From Labedella populi (GTDB taxonomy: Bacteria; Actinomycetota; Actinomycetes; Actinomycetales; Microbacteriaceae): 64,000 bases of DNA. The translations under genes were made by a program, and so were the position numbers. The notes beneath the pieces are model-generated. The model worked only from the letters and a program-made list of their open reading frames with translations, did not search any database and had not been told where the DNA came from. The stretch lies in contig NZ_RZNC01000006.1 of the NCBI RefSeq assembly GCF_004078655.1, forward strand, positions 1 through 64,000, read 5' to 3'. Shown one piece after another: positions 32,908 to 41,097 of this stretch (the stretch's first letter is position 1; the number at the start of each line of letters is the position of its first letter).

Positions 32908-33689
32908 AGGAACGACGCCTCATGCGGGTACCCCGCGTGCTTTCACTCGGCCTCCTCGTCCTCGTGGGCGCGCTCGTCCTCTCCGGGTGCGCGTCCGGCA
33001 CAGGCACGCCCGATCCGGAATCGACGCCCGCGGCTTCGGAGCCCACGCTGACGCCGCTCACGGCAGAGCCCCTCTCGGGCACCGGACCGTCGGACGACCC
33101 GGGCCTCGAATTCCCGATCCCCCGCGGCGCGAAGTCCGTGACGATCGCATTCGAGTGCGACGGTGGCGAGCGCTGGGCGGTCGAACTCGGCGACACGATG
33201 ATGGCGGGTCAGTCTCACCTGCGCGGCGTGTGCGACGGGACGCAGGAATTGGCGTGGCCGGTCACGGGGCAGACGATCCCCCGGATGCGCGTCACCGTGA
33301 CCGACGGAGTTCCGTGGGTCGCCACCCCGACGTTCTCGCGGGAGGGCTTCGTCTACGACACCGTCGTGACCGAGGACTGCGACCGCTTCTCCGACGTGTA
33401 CAGCGCGTTCATGAACGCCGACCAGGGCCTCACTCTCTACGCCGCCTTCGGGGAGGAGGAGTGGACCGAGCGCGTCGACACCGCGGTCGGCGACCTCTCC
33501 GAGTTGGCCGTCACCGCGTCCCCCTCACTCGCCGACGCGCTCGCGAAGGTCCACGCGCTGGCGAGCAGCACCGACCGCACGGTCGGCGAGGCCCTGAGCG
33601 ACGACACCATGTCCACCATCTACGAGGTCACCCAGGTCTGCGACGCCAATCAGACCCCGCTCATCCTCATGGGCGAGTTCGGCGGCTGA
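32895..33689 (+). CDS. putative lipoprotein of unknown function
   Basis: Exported protein of 264 residues (fewer if the inner Met at residue 10 is used). The signal sequence LGLLVLVGALVLSGCASG ends in a clear lipobox LSGC. A Ser/Thr/Pro-rich spacer leads to two parts: a domain with FECDGGERWAVELGDTM and conserved-looking Cys residues in LRGVCDGTQ, and a second helical part with YDTVVTEDCDRFSDVYSAFM. GAGGGGG precedes the ATG at 32895. I do not recognise the family. It converges with the minus-strand gene at 33734. Confidence 0.72.
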   Translation: MAAAQERRLMRVPRVLSLGLLVLVGALVLSGCASGTGTPDPESTPAASEPTLTPLTAEPLSGTGPSDDPGLEFPIPRGAKSVTIAFECDGGERWAVELGDTMMAGQSHLRGVCDGTQELAWPVTGQTIPRMRVTVTDGVPWVATPTFSREGFVYDTVVTEDCDRFSDVYSAFMNADQGLTLYAAFGEEEWTERVDTAVGDLSELAVTASPSLADALAKVHALASSTDRTVGEALSDDTMSTIYEVTQVCDANQTPLILMGEFGG

Positions 33690-33733
33690 CGGGAGTCGCC
33701 GTCAATGTGACGCGAGTCGTGCCGCGGGCGTCG

Positions 33734-34408
33734 TCAGCTGCCCCACCGCGTCACGAGCGCGACGTCGAGGCGCTCCGCCCGATCACGGTCGAGGACGATC
33801 GAGACGAGGGAGTCGTCGACCTCGATGGCCCAGCCGATCACGGTCGGGTCGGTGTCGATCCGTATGCCCGTCCGTTCGGAGCCGTCGACCGCGACCGTCG
33901 TCGGGCGGGCATGAGCCGCGGACACTCCCACGTCGAGGAAGGGGATGACGGAGCCGCCGTCTCGCCGTCGACGTTCATCCGCCGTGTTGATGAGCACGTG
34001 GTCCATGTGAGCGGCGAGGCGTTCGGCGATCGGGGTGCCCCACGGATCCTCTCGCGACGCCGTCCGCGCCGCTTCCCACATCATCGGGAACCGCATGGAC
34101 TGGAGAGATCGCACGAACCACTCGGGCTGCCGGTCCCGCTCGGCCTTTTCGAGCCAGCCGTCGATGTCACGGACCGTCGGAACCAGGTTCCGCGGATCTG
34201 TCGTGTCGCCGGGTTCGGCGAGGAAGGAGTACGACACCGACACCTCTGTGAGCTCCTGGCCGGTCGCGACCGTCGAGAGGATGTCGAGTTCCCTCAGGTG
34301 AGGCTGCGGCACCAGCCCGAACACCGACCGCCCGAATCGAGCGGCGACCTCCTCGGGGCTCGGCGGAGCGGGCAGATCGCGCGCGCTCGCGCCGGGGACC
34401 TCGTGCAT
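33734..34408 (-). CDS. conserved-looking protein of unknown function
   Basis: Soluble protein of 224 residues with no signal peptide or membrane segment. Features are an early helix PPSPEEVAARFGRSVFGLVPQ, a central WFVRSLQSMRFPMMWEAARTA and a C-terminal stretch with WAIEVDDSLVSIVLDRD. I cannot place it in a family. The ATG at 34408 has GAGGAC directly upstream, and a -10-like CACACT ends 6 nt before the start. It lies between a lipoprotein gene (convergent) and the UvrA-type gene. Confidence 0.65.
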   Translation of the reverse strand: MHEVPGASARDLPAPPSPEEVAARFGRSVFGLVPQPHLRELDILSTVATGQELTEVSVSYSFLAEPGDTTDPRNLVPTVRDIDGWLEKAERDRQPEWFVRSLQSMRFPMMWEAARTASREDPWGTPIAERLAAHMDHVLINTADERRRRDGGSVIPFLDVGVSAAHARPTTVAVDGSERTGIRIDTDPTVIGWAIEVDDSLVSIVLDRDRAERLDVALVTRWGS

Positions 34409-34454
34409 GTCCTCAGTGTGGGCGCTTGAGCAGCACGGCGCTAGACCTCGTTCG

Positions 34455-34478
34455 TTCGGGTTCGGGTTCGGGTTCGGG
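34455..34478. repeat. hexamer repeat TTCGGG x4
   Basis: Four perfect tandem TTCGGG units, preceded by TTCG and followed by degenerate GCGGGTCCGGG units. It lies in the 125-nt gap downstream of the UvrA-type gene and upstream of the gene starting at 34408. Copy number may vary between strains by slippage. Confidence 0.85.
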
Positions 34479-34533
34479 TGCGGGTCCGGGAGCGGGCGCG
34501 CGGCGTGGGCGGGGATCAGGCGTGCGGCGAGGA

Positions 34534-37005
34534 TCAGGCGTCCGCGCGTGTCCGGCTCCCGTCGAGTTGCACCGCGAGGTATGGCGCCGTGCGGCTCTCC
34601 GCCGACGCCGCAACCTCCGTGGGAGTGCCGGCGGCGACGACGCGGCCACCCTCGTCACCGCCGGCCGGCCCCATGTCGATCACGTGGTCGGCGGCCGCGA
34701 CGACGCTCATCGCGTGCTCGACGAGCACCACGGTGTTCCCGGCGTCGACGAGTCGCGCGAGCTGCTCGACGAGGAGCTCGACGTCGGACGGGTGCAGCCC
34801 GGACGTCGGCTCGTCGAGGAGGTAGAGCGTGTGCCCGGTGCGGGCGCGTTGCAGTTCGGTCGCGAGCTTGATGCGTTGCGCCTCGCCGCCGGAGAGCTGC
34901 GGAGCCGGCTGACCGAGGCGCAGGTAGCCGAGCCCCACTTGCCGCAGGGTCTCGAGTCCGCGCGACGCGGCCGGGACATCGGCGAGGAAAGCGGCGGCCT
35001 CGTCGACGGTCATCGCGAGCACGTCGGCGATGGATGCTCCCCGCCACAGCACCTCGAGCGTCTCCGCGTTGTAGCGCGAGCCATGGCATTCGGGGCACGG
35101 CGCCCAACTGCCGGGGAGGAACAGCAGCTCGACGGAGACGGACCCCTCGCCCTGGCACACCTCGCAGCGACCGCCGGCGACGTTGAACGAGAACCGGCCG
35201 GCCGTCCAGCCGCGAGCGCGCGCCTCGTCGGTCGCCGCGAACGTCGACCGCACCGCGTCGAAGAGACCCGTGTAGGTGGCGAGGTTGGAGCGGGGGGTGC
35301 GGCCGATCGCCTTCTGATCCACTTGCACGACGCGGCTCACAAGCGGGTGCTCCGTGGCGCGTTCGGCGAGGACGCGGCCGACGAGCGTCGACTTCCCGGA
35401 ACCGGAGACGCCCGTGACCGCGGTGAGCACACCGAGCGGCACGTCGACGTCGAGGTTCCGGAGGTTGTGGAGGGAGACCTCGCGCAGCTCGAGCCGCGCC
35501 ACCGGATGCCGCAACTCCGCCGACGCGGACGGGGACTCGGCGGGTCGCAGGAAGCGCCGCGTGATCGAGGCCTCCACCTCCGGGAGCCCGTCGACGGGCC
35601 CGCTGTAGAGGACGTCGCCGCCGTGCGCACCGGCCCCCGGTCCGACGTCGACGATCCAGTCCGCGTGGCGGACGATGTCCATGTTGTGCTCCACGACGAA
35701 GACGCTGTTGCCGCTCGCGCGCAGTCCCTCGAGCACCTCGATGAGGGGCTCCGCGTCGGCGGGGTGGAGCCCCGCGCTCGGCTCGTCGAGCACGTAGACG
35801 ACGCCGAAGAGGCCGGAGCGCAACTGCGTCGCGATACGCAGTCGCTGCATCTCACCGGGCGAGAGTGTCGGAGTCGAGCGGTCGAGACTCAAGTAGCCGA
35901 GGCCGAGACCGGTGAGGACCTCGACACGGGCGAGCAGGTCGCGCGAGATCGTCACGGCGACCTCTGTCCCCTCGCCGGACGACGCCTTCGACGTCGCCGC
36001 CGCAGCGTGTTCGACGGAGGCGATCGGCCGCAGCAGCTCCGCGAGTTCGGTGAGCGGCAGCCGATTGAACTCCGCGATGGTGCGGCCGGAGACGGTCACG
36101 GCGAGCGCCGCGCGCGTGAGTCCGCTCCCCCCGCACAGCGAGCAGGGGCCGGACTCGACGAACTGCAGCACCTTCGTGCGCTGCGTCTCGCTCTGGGAGT
36201 CGGCGAGCGTGTGCATGACGAACTGGCGGGCGCTCCAGAACCGCCCCTTGTAGGGCTTCGCGACGCGGTCGCGTTGCGGGTGCACCTCGACGACGGGCTG
36301 CTCCTCGGTGAAGAGGAGCCAGTCGCGGTCCTCCCGCGACAGCTCGCGCCAGGGGCGATCGATGTCGTAGCCGAGCACGGCGGTCACGTCGCGGAGGTTC
36401 TTGCCCTGCCACGCTCCCGGCCACGCGGTGATGGCGCCGTCGCGGATGCTGAGCGAGTCGTCGTGCACCGCGGAGGCCTCGGTCACGTCGTGCGCGATGC
36501 CGAGCCCGTGGCAGCGCGGGCACGCGCCGACGGCGGTGTTCGGCGAGAACGAGTCGGACTCGAGCCGCTCAGCGCCCTCCGGATACCGGCCGGCCCGGGA
36601 GTACAACATCCGCACCGAGTTCGACAGCGTCGTGAGCGTGCCGACGGTCGAGCGCGAGCTCGGTGCCCCGCGCCGCTGCTGCAGCGCGACGGCCGGCGGC
36701 AGCCCCGTGATCGAGTCGACGTGCGGAGTGTTGCCTTGCGCGATCAGCCGACGGGCGTACGGCGCGACCGACTCGAGGAACCGCCGCTGCGCCTCGGCGA
36801 AGATCGTCCCGAACGCGAGCGACGTCTTCCCCGACCCCGACACCCCGGTGAACGCGACGATGCTGTCGCGGGGCACGTCCACGTCCACATTGCGCAGGTT
36901 GTTCTCCCGCGCACCCCGCACGCGGATGAAGCCATCGCGTACCGCGTCTGTGTCGTCGAGGTCGACAGAGGTGAGCGAGGGTGGGGGCGTTCCGCGGGAG
37001 GGCAT
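34534..37005 (-). CDS. UvrA-like ABC ATPase (UvrA2/DrrC class)
   Basis: Protein of 823 residues with two ABC modules and UvrA zinc fingers: IVAFTGVSGSGKTSLAFGT (Walker A1), CPRCHGLG, CSLCGGSG, then TAVTGVSGSGKSTLVGRVL (Walker A2), the pair CEVCQGEG and CPECHGSRYN, signatures SPGEMQRLRIA and SGGEAQRIKLA, and two VLDEPSAGLHP/LLDEPTSGLHP boxes. Housekeeping UvrA has about 950 residues; the shorter length suggests loss of the UvrB-binding insert, as in class II UvrA paralogues linked to DNA-drug resistance. ATG 37005 fits a TAAGCT hexamer 7 nt upstream on the minus strand. No drug gene cluster is adjacent, so any resistance role is unproven. Confidence 0.88.
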   Translation of the reverse strand: MPSRGTPPPSLTSVDLDDTDAVRDGFIRVRGARENNLRNVDVDVPRDSIVAFTGVSGSGKTSLAFGTIFAEAQRRFLESVAPYARRLIAQGNTPHVDSITGLPPAVALQQRRGAPSSRSTVGTLTTLSNSVRMLYSRAGRYPEGAERLESDSFSPNTAVGACPRCHGLGIAHDVTEASAVHDDSLSIRDGAITAWPGAWQGKNLRDVTAVLGYDIDRPWRELSREDRDWLLFTEEQPVVEVHPQRDRVAKPYKGRFWSARQFVMHTLADSQSETQRTKVLQFVESGPCSLCGGSGLTRAALAVTVSGRTIAEFNRLPLTELAELLRPIASVEHAAAATSKASSGEGTEVAVTISRDLLARVEVLTGLGLGYLSLDRSTPTLSPGEMQRLRIATQLRSGLFGVVYVLDEPSAGLHPADAEPLIEVLEGLRASGNSVFVVEHNMDIVRHADWIVDVGPGAGAHGGDVLYSGPVDGLPEVEASITRRFLRPAESPSASAELRHPVARLELREVSLHNLRNLDVDVPLGVLTAVTGVSGSGKSTLVGRVLAERATEHPLVSRVVQVDQKAIGRTPRSNLATYTGLFDAVRSTFAATDEARARGWTAGRFSFNVAGGRCEVCQGEGSVSVELLFLPGSWAPCPECHGSRYNAETLEVLWRGASIADVLAMTVDEAAAFLADVPAASRGLETLRQVGLGYLRLGQPAPQLSGGEAQRIKLATELQRARTGHTLYLLDEPTSGLHPSDVELLVEQLARLVDAGNTVVLVEHAMSVVAAADHVIDMGPAGGDEGGRVVAAGTPTEVAASAESRTAPYLAVQLDGSRTRADA

Positions 37006-37018
37006 CCGGTCGAGCTTA
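37006..37018 (-). promoter_or_regulatory. leaderless-type promoter of the UvrA-like gene
   Basis: TAAGCT on the minus strand (37018-37013) is followed by seven bases and the ATG at 37005. No ribosome site is visible. It resembles the other short-spaced starts in this window. Confidence 0.5.
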
Positions 37019-37100
37019 GTTGCGGAGGCCGCACGGGCCCTGGCGGTTGCGATCACGCACCATATCCGTCGAAGTCAGACTTTCGTAACACACTATTCGC

Positions 37101-37247
37101 ATGAGCACCGGCGAATCGATCAACGGCACTCCCGTGACGGAGGACCAGATCACCGCGTGGGCGACGGCGCTCCATGCGGCGGCCGAGCGGGAGCACAAGA
37201 CGCGTTCGGAGCTGATCCGCGCGGCCCTCGCGCACTACGCCGCGTGA
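37101..37247 (+). pseudogene. internally deleted ribbon-helix-helix-type antitoxin
   Basis: Short frame of 48 residues. Its first part VTEDQITAWA and last part AAEREHKTRSELIRAALAHYAA match the two ends of actinobacterial RHH antitoxins, in which about 35 further residues, including the DNA-contacting beta strand, normally lie between. That middle is absent here, so the protein should not fold as a working antitoxin. The frame itself is open, so the deletion preserved the reading phase. Family assignment is from recall of the end motifs. Confidence 0.55.
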
Positions 37248-37348
37248 AAGTCCACGAAGCCGCGCTCAAACACGGAATCACGTCGGAGGGCTCCCGCCCC
37301 CGGCCGACGATCGGGAGCCTCGTCGAGCCGGACGCCTTCTCCCAGTGA
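37244..37348 (+). pseudogene. truncated toxin gene, partner of the deleted antitoxin
   Basis: A GTG overlapping the antitoxin stop (GTGA) opens a frame of 34 residues. VKVHEAALKHGIT is the usual N-terminus of the toxins paired with such antitoxins; after that, the sequence departs and soon stops, so nearly the whole toxin is missing. The two fragments together mark a dead toxin-antitoxin locus next to the UvrA-like gene. Confidence 0.5.
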
Positions 37349-37384
37349 CAGAGGCATCGCACGCTCACCGGCGAGGAACGGTCC

Positions 37385-37768
37385 TCAGGGGAACGCGCTC
37401 ATCGGGACGAGACCGACGATGCGCGTTCGGGAGCCCTGCAGGAGAGCGACCGAGAAGTACGAGTCGTCGGCGTACTTGGCGGTGAACGCGGCATCGATTC
37501 GGTCTATCAAGGCGTCGTCGGTGACGTGGTCGAACGACACGGGGGCGGTGCGGCCATTGAGCGTGGCATGGCCGGCGCGCTGGCGGATCGCGGCAGCGAA
37601 CCAACGCGATGCGGGGTTCTCGGTCCGCACGAAGACGACGTCATCGACGGGTACCGCCCACACCCAGATCGACGTGCCGGGCGTGCGCCCGTCGTCCCGG
37701 TACGGCGCGATGTGGAAGTCGTCGCTTGCGGCGACTCGCTCGAGCTGTTCCCGTGTCCACCGGCTCAT
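37385..37768 (-). CDS. DUF2255 family protein
   Basis: Protein of 127 residues. The order FHIAPYRDDGRTPGTSIWVWAVPVDD, then VRTENPASRWFAAAI, then HATLNGRTAPVSF is that of DUF2255 proteins, small beta-rich relatives of the split-barrel flavin or nitroreductase-like group; function is not established. GAGAGGG lies before the ATG at 37768. It is in the same direction as the hydrolase at 37867 but separated from it by 98 nt, upstream of which that gene lies. Confidence 0.75.
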   Translation of the reverse strand: MSRWTREQLERVAASDDFHIAPYRDDGRTPGTSIWVWAVPVDDVVFVRTENPASRWFAAAIRQRAGHATLNGRTAPVSFDHVTDDALIDRIDAAFTAKYADDSYFSVALLQGSRTRIVGLVPMSAFP

Positions 37769-37866
37769 GATCTTGCCCTCTCTGTTCGTCTTAATCGGAT
37801 GGTGCTCGTGAGACCCCTCGCCACCCTCGGCGGCTGATAGGTGGCGAGAGGATCTGCCGCTGCGAC

Positions 37867-38811
37867 CTACTTGCTGTCGAGGCGGCCGATGCGGTCGGCG
37901 CTGTCGCGGAAGGCGGCGCGGGCAGCGCGCCAGCTGTTCTCGTCCACGTGCAGGGCGGCCCGCAGGTAGGCGGTGGTCATCCGCTGGATGACGGCGACCC
38001 GCTCCGGATTCTCATCGGTGGTCTCGGCGACCTCGTATCCGACGATCCCCCCGAGCGAGTGCTCGGCACCGAAGAAGGTGAGGAGGTCGGTGGCTCCGGG
38101 ACTGTACGTATACGCATCGGTGAACCAGTCGGGGCCGCGGCTCGACATCTTCGACTGGTCGTGGTCGCCGGCGATGACGAGGGTCGGTGTGGTCAGCTCC
38201 TGGAACGAGGGGCGCATGAACGGGAAGTTCGCCTGCGCGAACGGGTGCAGGTCGTCACCCCCGACGCCCGTGGCCGCGAACAGGATGCCCGCGGTGATGC
38301 GGCTGTCGGACATGTCCTCACCGACGTGGCCGGCCTCATCGAGGATTCGCGCGCCGAGGAGCGTCTGGGCGGTCTGCCCGCCCCAGGAATGGCCGGTCGC
38401 GGCGACGCGAGTGCGGTCGACGCGGCCGTCGAGTCCGGGTACGGCGGCCTCGATGGTGCCGAGCTGATCGAGGATCCGTGTGAGATCCGTGATCCGCTCG
38501 GTCCAGATCGTCGGGAACAACGGGTGATCGAACCCGAACCCGTTCCGGCGCGAGTCCAGATGAGTGGGTTGGATCACGACGAACCCGCGGGAGGCCCAGA
38601 ACGCCGCGAGCGGCGCATACCCGTCCAGGTTCCACCCGTTTCCGTGGGAGAACACCACGACGGGGAGGTTCGTGCCCGTTGCCGGAGCGGACACTCGCGC
38701 CTCCAGCGGGACGGGCCGCCCCGGGGCGGACAACTGGACGGGCGCTACGGAGACGACCGGAGCACCGGCGCCCACGATGCCGTCCAGAGTGTCGACGATT
38801 GACGAGGTCAT
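37867..38811 (-). CDS. alpha/beta-hydrolase (chlorophyllase/PAF-acetylhydrolase-like)
   Basis: Hydrolase of 314 residues, no signal peptide. Oxyanion-side motif VVVFSHGNGWN (about residues 51-61), nucleophile elbow ATGHSWGGQ with Ser142, acid in VIAGDHDQS and a likely catalytic His in FFGAEHSLGG. The pattern resembles chlorophyllase/PAF-acetylhydrolase-type esterases with a short lid. ATG 38811 has AAAGGGA upstream; longer in-frame extensions run into the promoter region of the TetR gene. It is divergent from that TetR gene, with an inverted repeat between them, so it is the likely target. Confidence 0.85.
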   Translation of the reverse strand: MTSSIVDTLDGIVGAGAPVVSVAPVQLSAPGRPVPLEARVSAPATGTNLPVVVFSHGNGWNLDGYAPLAAFWASRGFVVIQPTHLDSRRNGFGFDHPLFPTIWTERITDLTRILDQLGTIEAAVPGLDGRVDRTRVAATGHSWGGQTAQTLLGARILDEAGHVGEDMSDSRITAGILFAATGVGGDDLHPFAQANFPFMRPSFQELTTPTLVIAGDHDQSKMSSRGPDWFTDAYTYSPGATDLLTFFGAEHSLGGIVGYEVAETTDENPERVAVIQRMTTAYLRAALHVDENSWRAARAAFRDSADRIGRLDSK

Positions 38812-38855
38812 GGCAGAATCCCTTTCCGAGGATCGCGCTCTGCGATACTTGTTAT

Positions 38856-38870
38856 CGGAGCGTCGCTCCG
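38856..38870. promoter_or_regulatory. inverted repeat between hydrolase and TetR genes, candidate operator
   Basis: CGGAGC-GTC-GCTCCG is a perfect 6-bp inverted repeat in the 122-nt divergent gap. Position and symmetry suit binding by the adjacent TetR protein. It is shorter than most TetR operators, so neighbouring bases may contribute. Confidence 0.5.
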
Positions 38871-38933
38871 CAACAATACGGAACGGTGCTCCGAAAAGCA
38901 AGTACGAGCAGTCGAGCGAGCGAGGAGAGTCGT

Positions 38934-39533
38934 ATGGCCGACGCCGGAAGCGAACAGCCGCGCGCCACGAGGTCCACGAAAGTGGGACGTCCCCGTCGGA
39001 GCGAGCAGGCACTCCTCGACGCAGCGGCAGCGGTGTTCGTGAGATCCGGGGTCGACGCTCCTGTGCGGGAGATCGCAGCGGAGGCCGGTGTCGGGATGGG
39101 CACCATCTACCGTCACTTCCCCACGCGTCCGGAGCTTGTGGTCGCGGTGTACCGCCATCAGGTCGAGGCGTGCGCGAACGCCGGCCCACGGCTGCTCGCG
39201 GAGAGCGCGACGCCCGAGGCGGCCTTGCGGGCATGGGTCGCATTGTTCGTGGATTTCCTGGTCACCAAGCACGGGCTCGCCGGCGCCCTCCACGGAGACA
39301 GCGCCGGATCCGACGCCCTGCACGCCTACTTCGTCGACCGCCTGGTCCCGGTCTGCGGTTCGCTCCTCGAGGCGGCGGTCGAATCGGTTGGCACCCCTCC
39401 GCAGATCGATGCGTACAACGTGCTCAAAGGCATCGGGAATCTCTGCATCGGCGCAACGCACGACGCCCGATACGACGCCGAGGCCCTCGTGCAACTGTTC
39501 ATCTCGGGAGTGCTCGCCCGAAGAGTCCGCTGA
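38934..39533 (+). CDS. TetR-family regulator, divergent from the hydrolase
   Basis: Repressor of 199 residues. Helix-turn-helix: ALLDAAAAVFVRSGVDAPVR, EIAAEAGVGMGTIYRHFPTR, PELVVAVYRHQVEA; the C-terminal domain (ALRAWVALFVDFLVTKHGLAG) is that of the SbtR/YcdC-like group. ATG 38934 has CGAGGAGAG upstream. The gene pairs with the alpha/beta-hydrolase, a common arrangement for regulators of esterase or efflux genes. Confidence 0.87.
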   Translation: MADAGSEQPRATRSTKVGRPRRSEQALLDAAAAVFVRSGVDAPVREIAAEAGVGMGTIYRHFPTRPELVVAVYRHQVEACANAGPRLLAESATPEAALRAWVALFVDFLVTKHGLAGALHGDSAGSDALHAYFVDRLVPVCGSLLEAAVESVGTPPQIDAYNVLKGIGNLCIGATHDARYDAEALVQLFISGVLARRVR

Positions 39534-39686
39534 CGCGCCACTCGTCCCGCTCCGAGATGAGCCCCGACGGCATGAGCGCCAGACGGTTTTTCGGTCGCGT
39601 TCGAACCTCTTGCGTCACTCGTGGAGCCTATTGCGGCCCTTCCTCCGGCTCGATCTGGGCTCGAGGAGGGCGACCGCAACAGGCCC

Positions 39687-39715
39687 TTGCCAACCCCATT
39701 ACATCGATGTAATGC
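39687..39715 (+). promoter_or_regulatory. promoter of the arabinoside operon with embedded operator
   Basis: TTGCCA (39687-39692) and TAATGC (39710-39715) are separated by 17 nt, a good -35/-10 pair. The perfect 18-bp palindrome CATTACATCGATGTAATG (39697-39714) fills the spacer and enters the -10 element, so a bound repressor would block RNA polymerase. The sequence style, with a central CG, is that of LacI-family operators. The gene's start at 39757 lies about 35 nt past the predicted transcript start, with AAGGGAG as ribosome site. Confidence 0.78.
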
Positions 39716-39756
39716 TTATTCCGTTCGGTAGGTAGACGTAGTCACAAGGGAGTGAC

Positions 39757-41097
39757 ATGACACCATCAACCCCCATTTCGCGACGGCAGATGCTCGCGGG
39801 AACGGCGGCGGCCCTCGCGGGCACCGCGTTCCTCTCGGGCTGCGCCCCGACCCTGGGCGGCGCGACCACCGCCCAGACGCTGCAGTTCTGGCATCTGCTC
39901 TCGGGCGGTGACGGTGTGACGATGTCGGGACTCCTCGACACCGCCAACGCGTCACAAGACGCCTACCGCGTGCACCCGACGGTGCTCGCGTGGGGCACGC
40001 CCTACTACACGAAGCTCGCGATGGCGGCGGCAGGCGGTCGTGCGCCGGACGTCGCCATCATGCACGCGACGCGCGTCGCCGGCTACGCGCCGGGCGGCCT
40101 CCTCGACCCGTGGGATGTCGACAAGCTCGCCTCACTCGGCGTCGACGAGTCGACGTTCCCCGCTCCCATCTGGGAGAAGGGGCACGCGGGCGGCGACCTC
40201 TACAGCGTCGCTCTCGACGCACACCCCTTCGTCCTGATGTACAACACGGACATCTGCGACGCCGCCGGGGTGCTCGACAGCGACGGATCGCTCACACCGA
40301 CGACGAGCCCGGAGGAGTTCCTCGAACTGTCCCGTGCCGTCGCCGCGGAATCGACCGGTCACGGCCTCTCCTTCGGCTACCTCGGCGACGGCGCTCAGAT
40401 GTGGCGCCTCTTCTACACCCTCTACACGCAACACGGCCTCACGATGGAGACCCCCGAGGGCGAGAAGGCCGTACTCGACGACGACGCAGCCATCGAGTCC
40501 CTCACCTACATGCAGACGCTGCTCGACGGCGAGATCGCGGCCGCCCAGTCCGACTACGGCACCGCCGTCGCCGAATTCGCCACCGGGAACAGCGGCATGC
40601 TCTTCACGGGCGTGTGGGAACTGCGCACGATGCAGGCAGCGGAGCTCCCCTTCAACGCGAGCCGCATCCCCACCCTCTACGGGACGGACGCGGTCTACGC
40701 CGACTCGCACTCGTTCGTACTCCCCCACCAGACGAGCCCCGACGAGGAGAAACGGGAACTCACGTACGAGTTCGTCGCCGACCTCCTGAAGGGCTCGTTC
40801 GATTGGGCGGAGGCCGGCCACATCCCGGCATACCTCCCCGTGACGGAATCCCCCGACTACGCGGACCTCGTCCCTCAGGCGAACTACGCCGACGCCGCCC
40901 AGTACGTGCAGTACGACCCGCCCGCGTGGTTCACGGGCTCCGGCTCGAACTTCCAGAGCGAGTTCGGCGCCGCCGTGCAGGGTGTGCTCCTCAGCGGCAA
41001 CGACCCCGCCGCCGCGATCACGGACTTCCGGCGCCGCGTCGACGGTCTGCTCGCCAAACCCAACCCGGCAGACCCCGAAGGGACGTTCGGATCGTGA
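39757..41097 (+). CDS. arabinoside ABC transporter substrate-binding lipoprotein
   Basis: Binding protein of 446 residues, family 1. The N-terminus SRRQMLAGTAAALAGTAFLSGC joins a twin-Arg-like pair with a lipobox. Typical features: LQFWHLLSGGDGVTM, MAAAGGRAPDVAIMHATRV and TGNSGMLFTGVWELRTMQ. It leads a unit with two permeases and a GH51 arabinofuranosidase, so the ligand is likely an arabino-oligosaccharide. The stop overlaps the next GTG. Confidence 0.92.
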   Translation: MTPSTPISRRQMLAGTAAALAGTAFLSGCAPTLGGATTAQTLQFWHLLSGGDGVTMSGLLDTANASQDAYRVHPTVLAWGTPYYTKLAMAAAGGRAPDVAIMHATRVAGYAPGGLLDPWDVDKLASLGVDESTFPAPIWEKGHAGGDLYSVALDAHPFVLMYNTDICDAAGVLDSDGSLTPTTSPEEFLELSRAVAAESTGHGLSFGYLGDGAQMWRLFYTLYTQHGLTMETPEGEKAVLDDDAAIESLTYMQTLLDGEIAAAQSDYGTAVAEFATGNSGMLFTGVWELRTMQAAELPFNASRIPTLYGTDAVYADSHSFVLPHQTSPDEEKRELTYEFVADLLKGSFDWAEAGHIPAYLPVTESPDYADLVPQANYADAAQYVQYDPPAWFTGSGSNFQSEFGAAVQGVLLSGNDPAAAITDFRRRVDGLLAKPNPADPEGTFGS

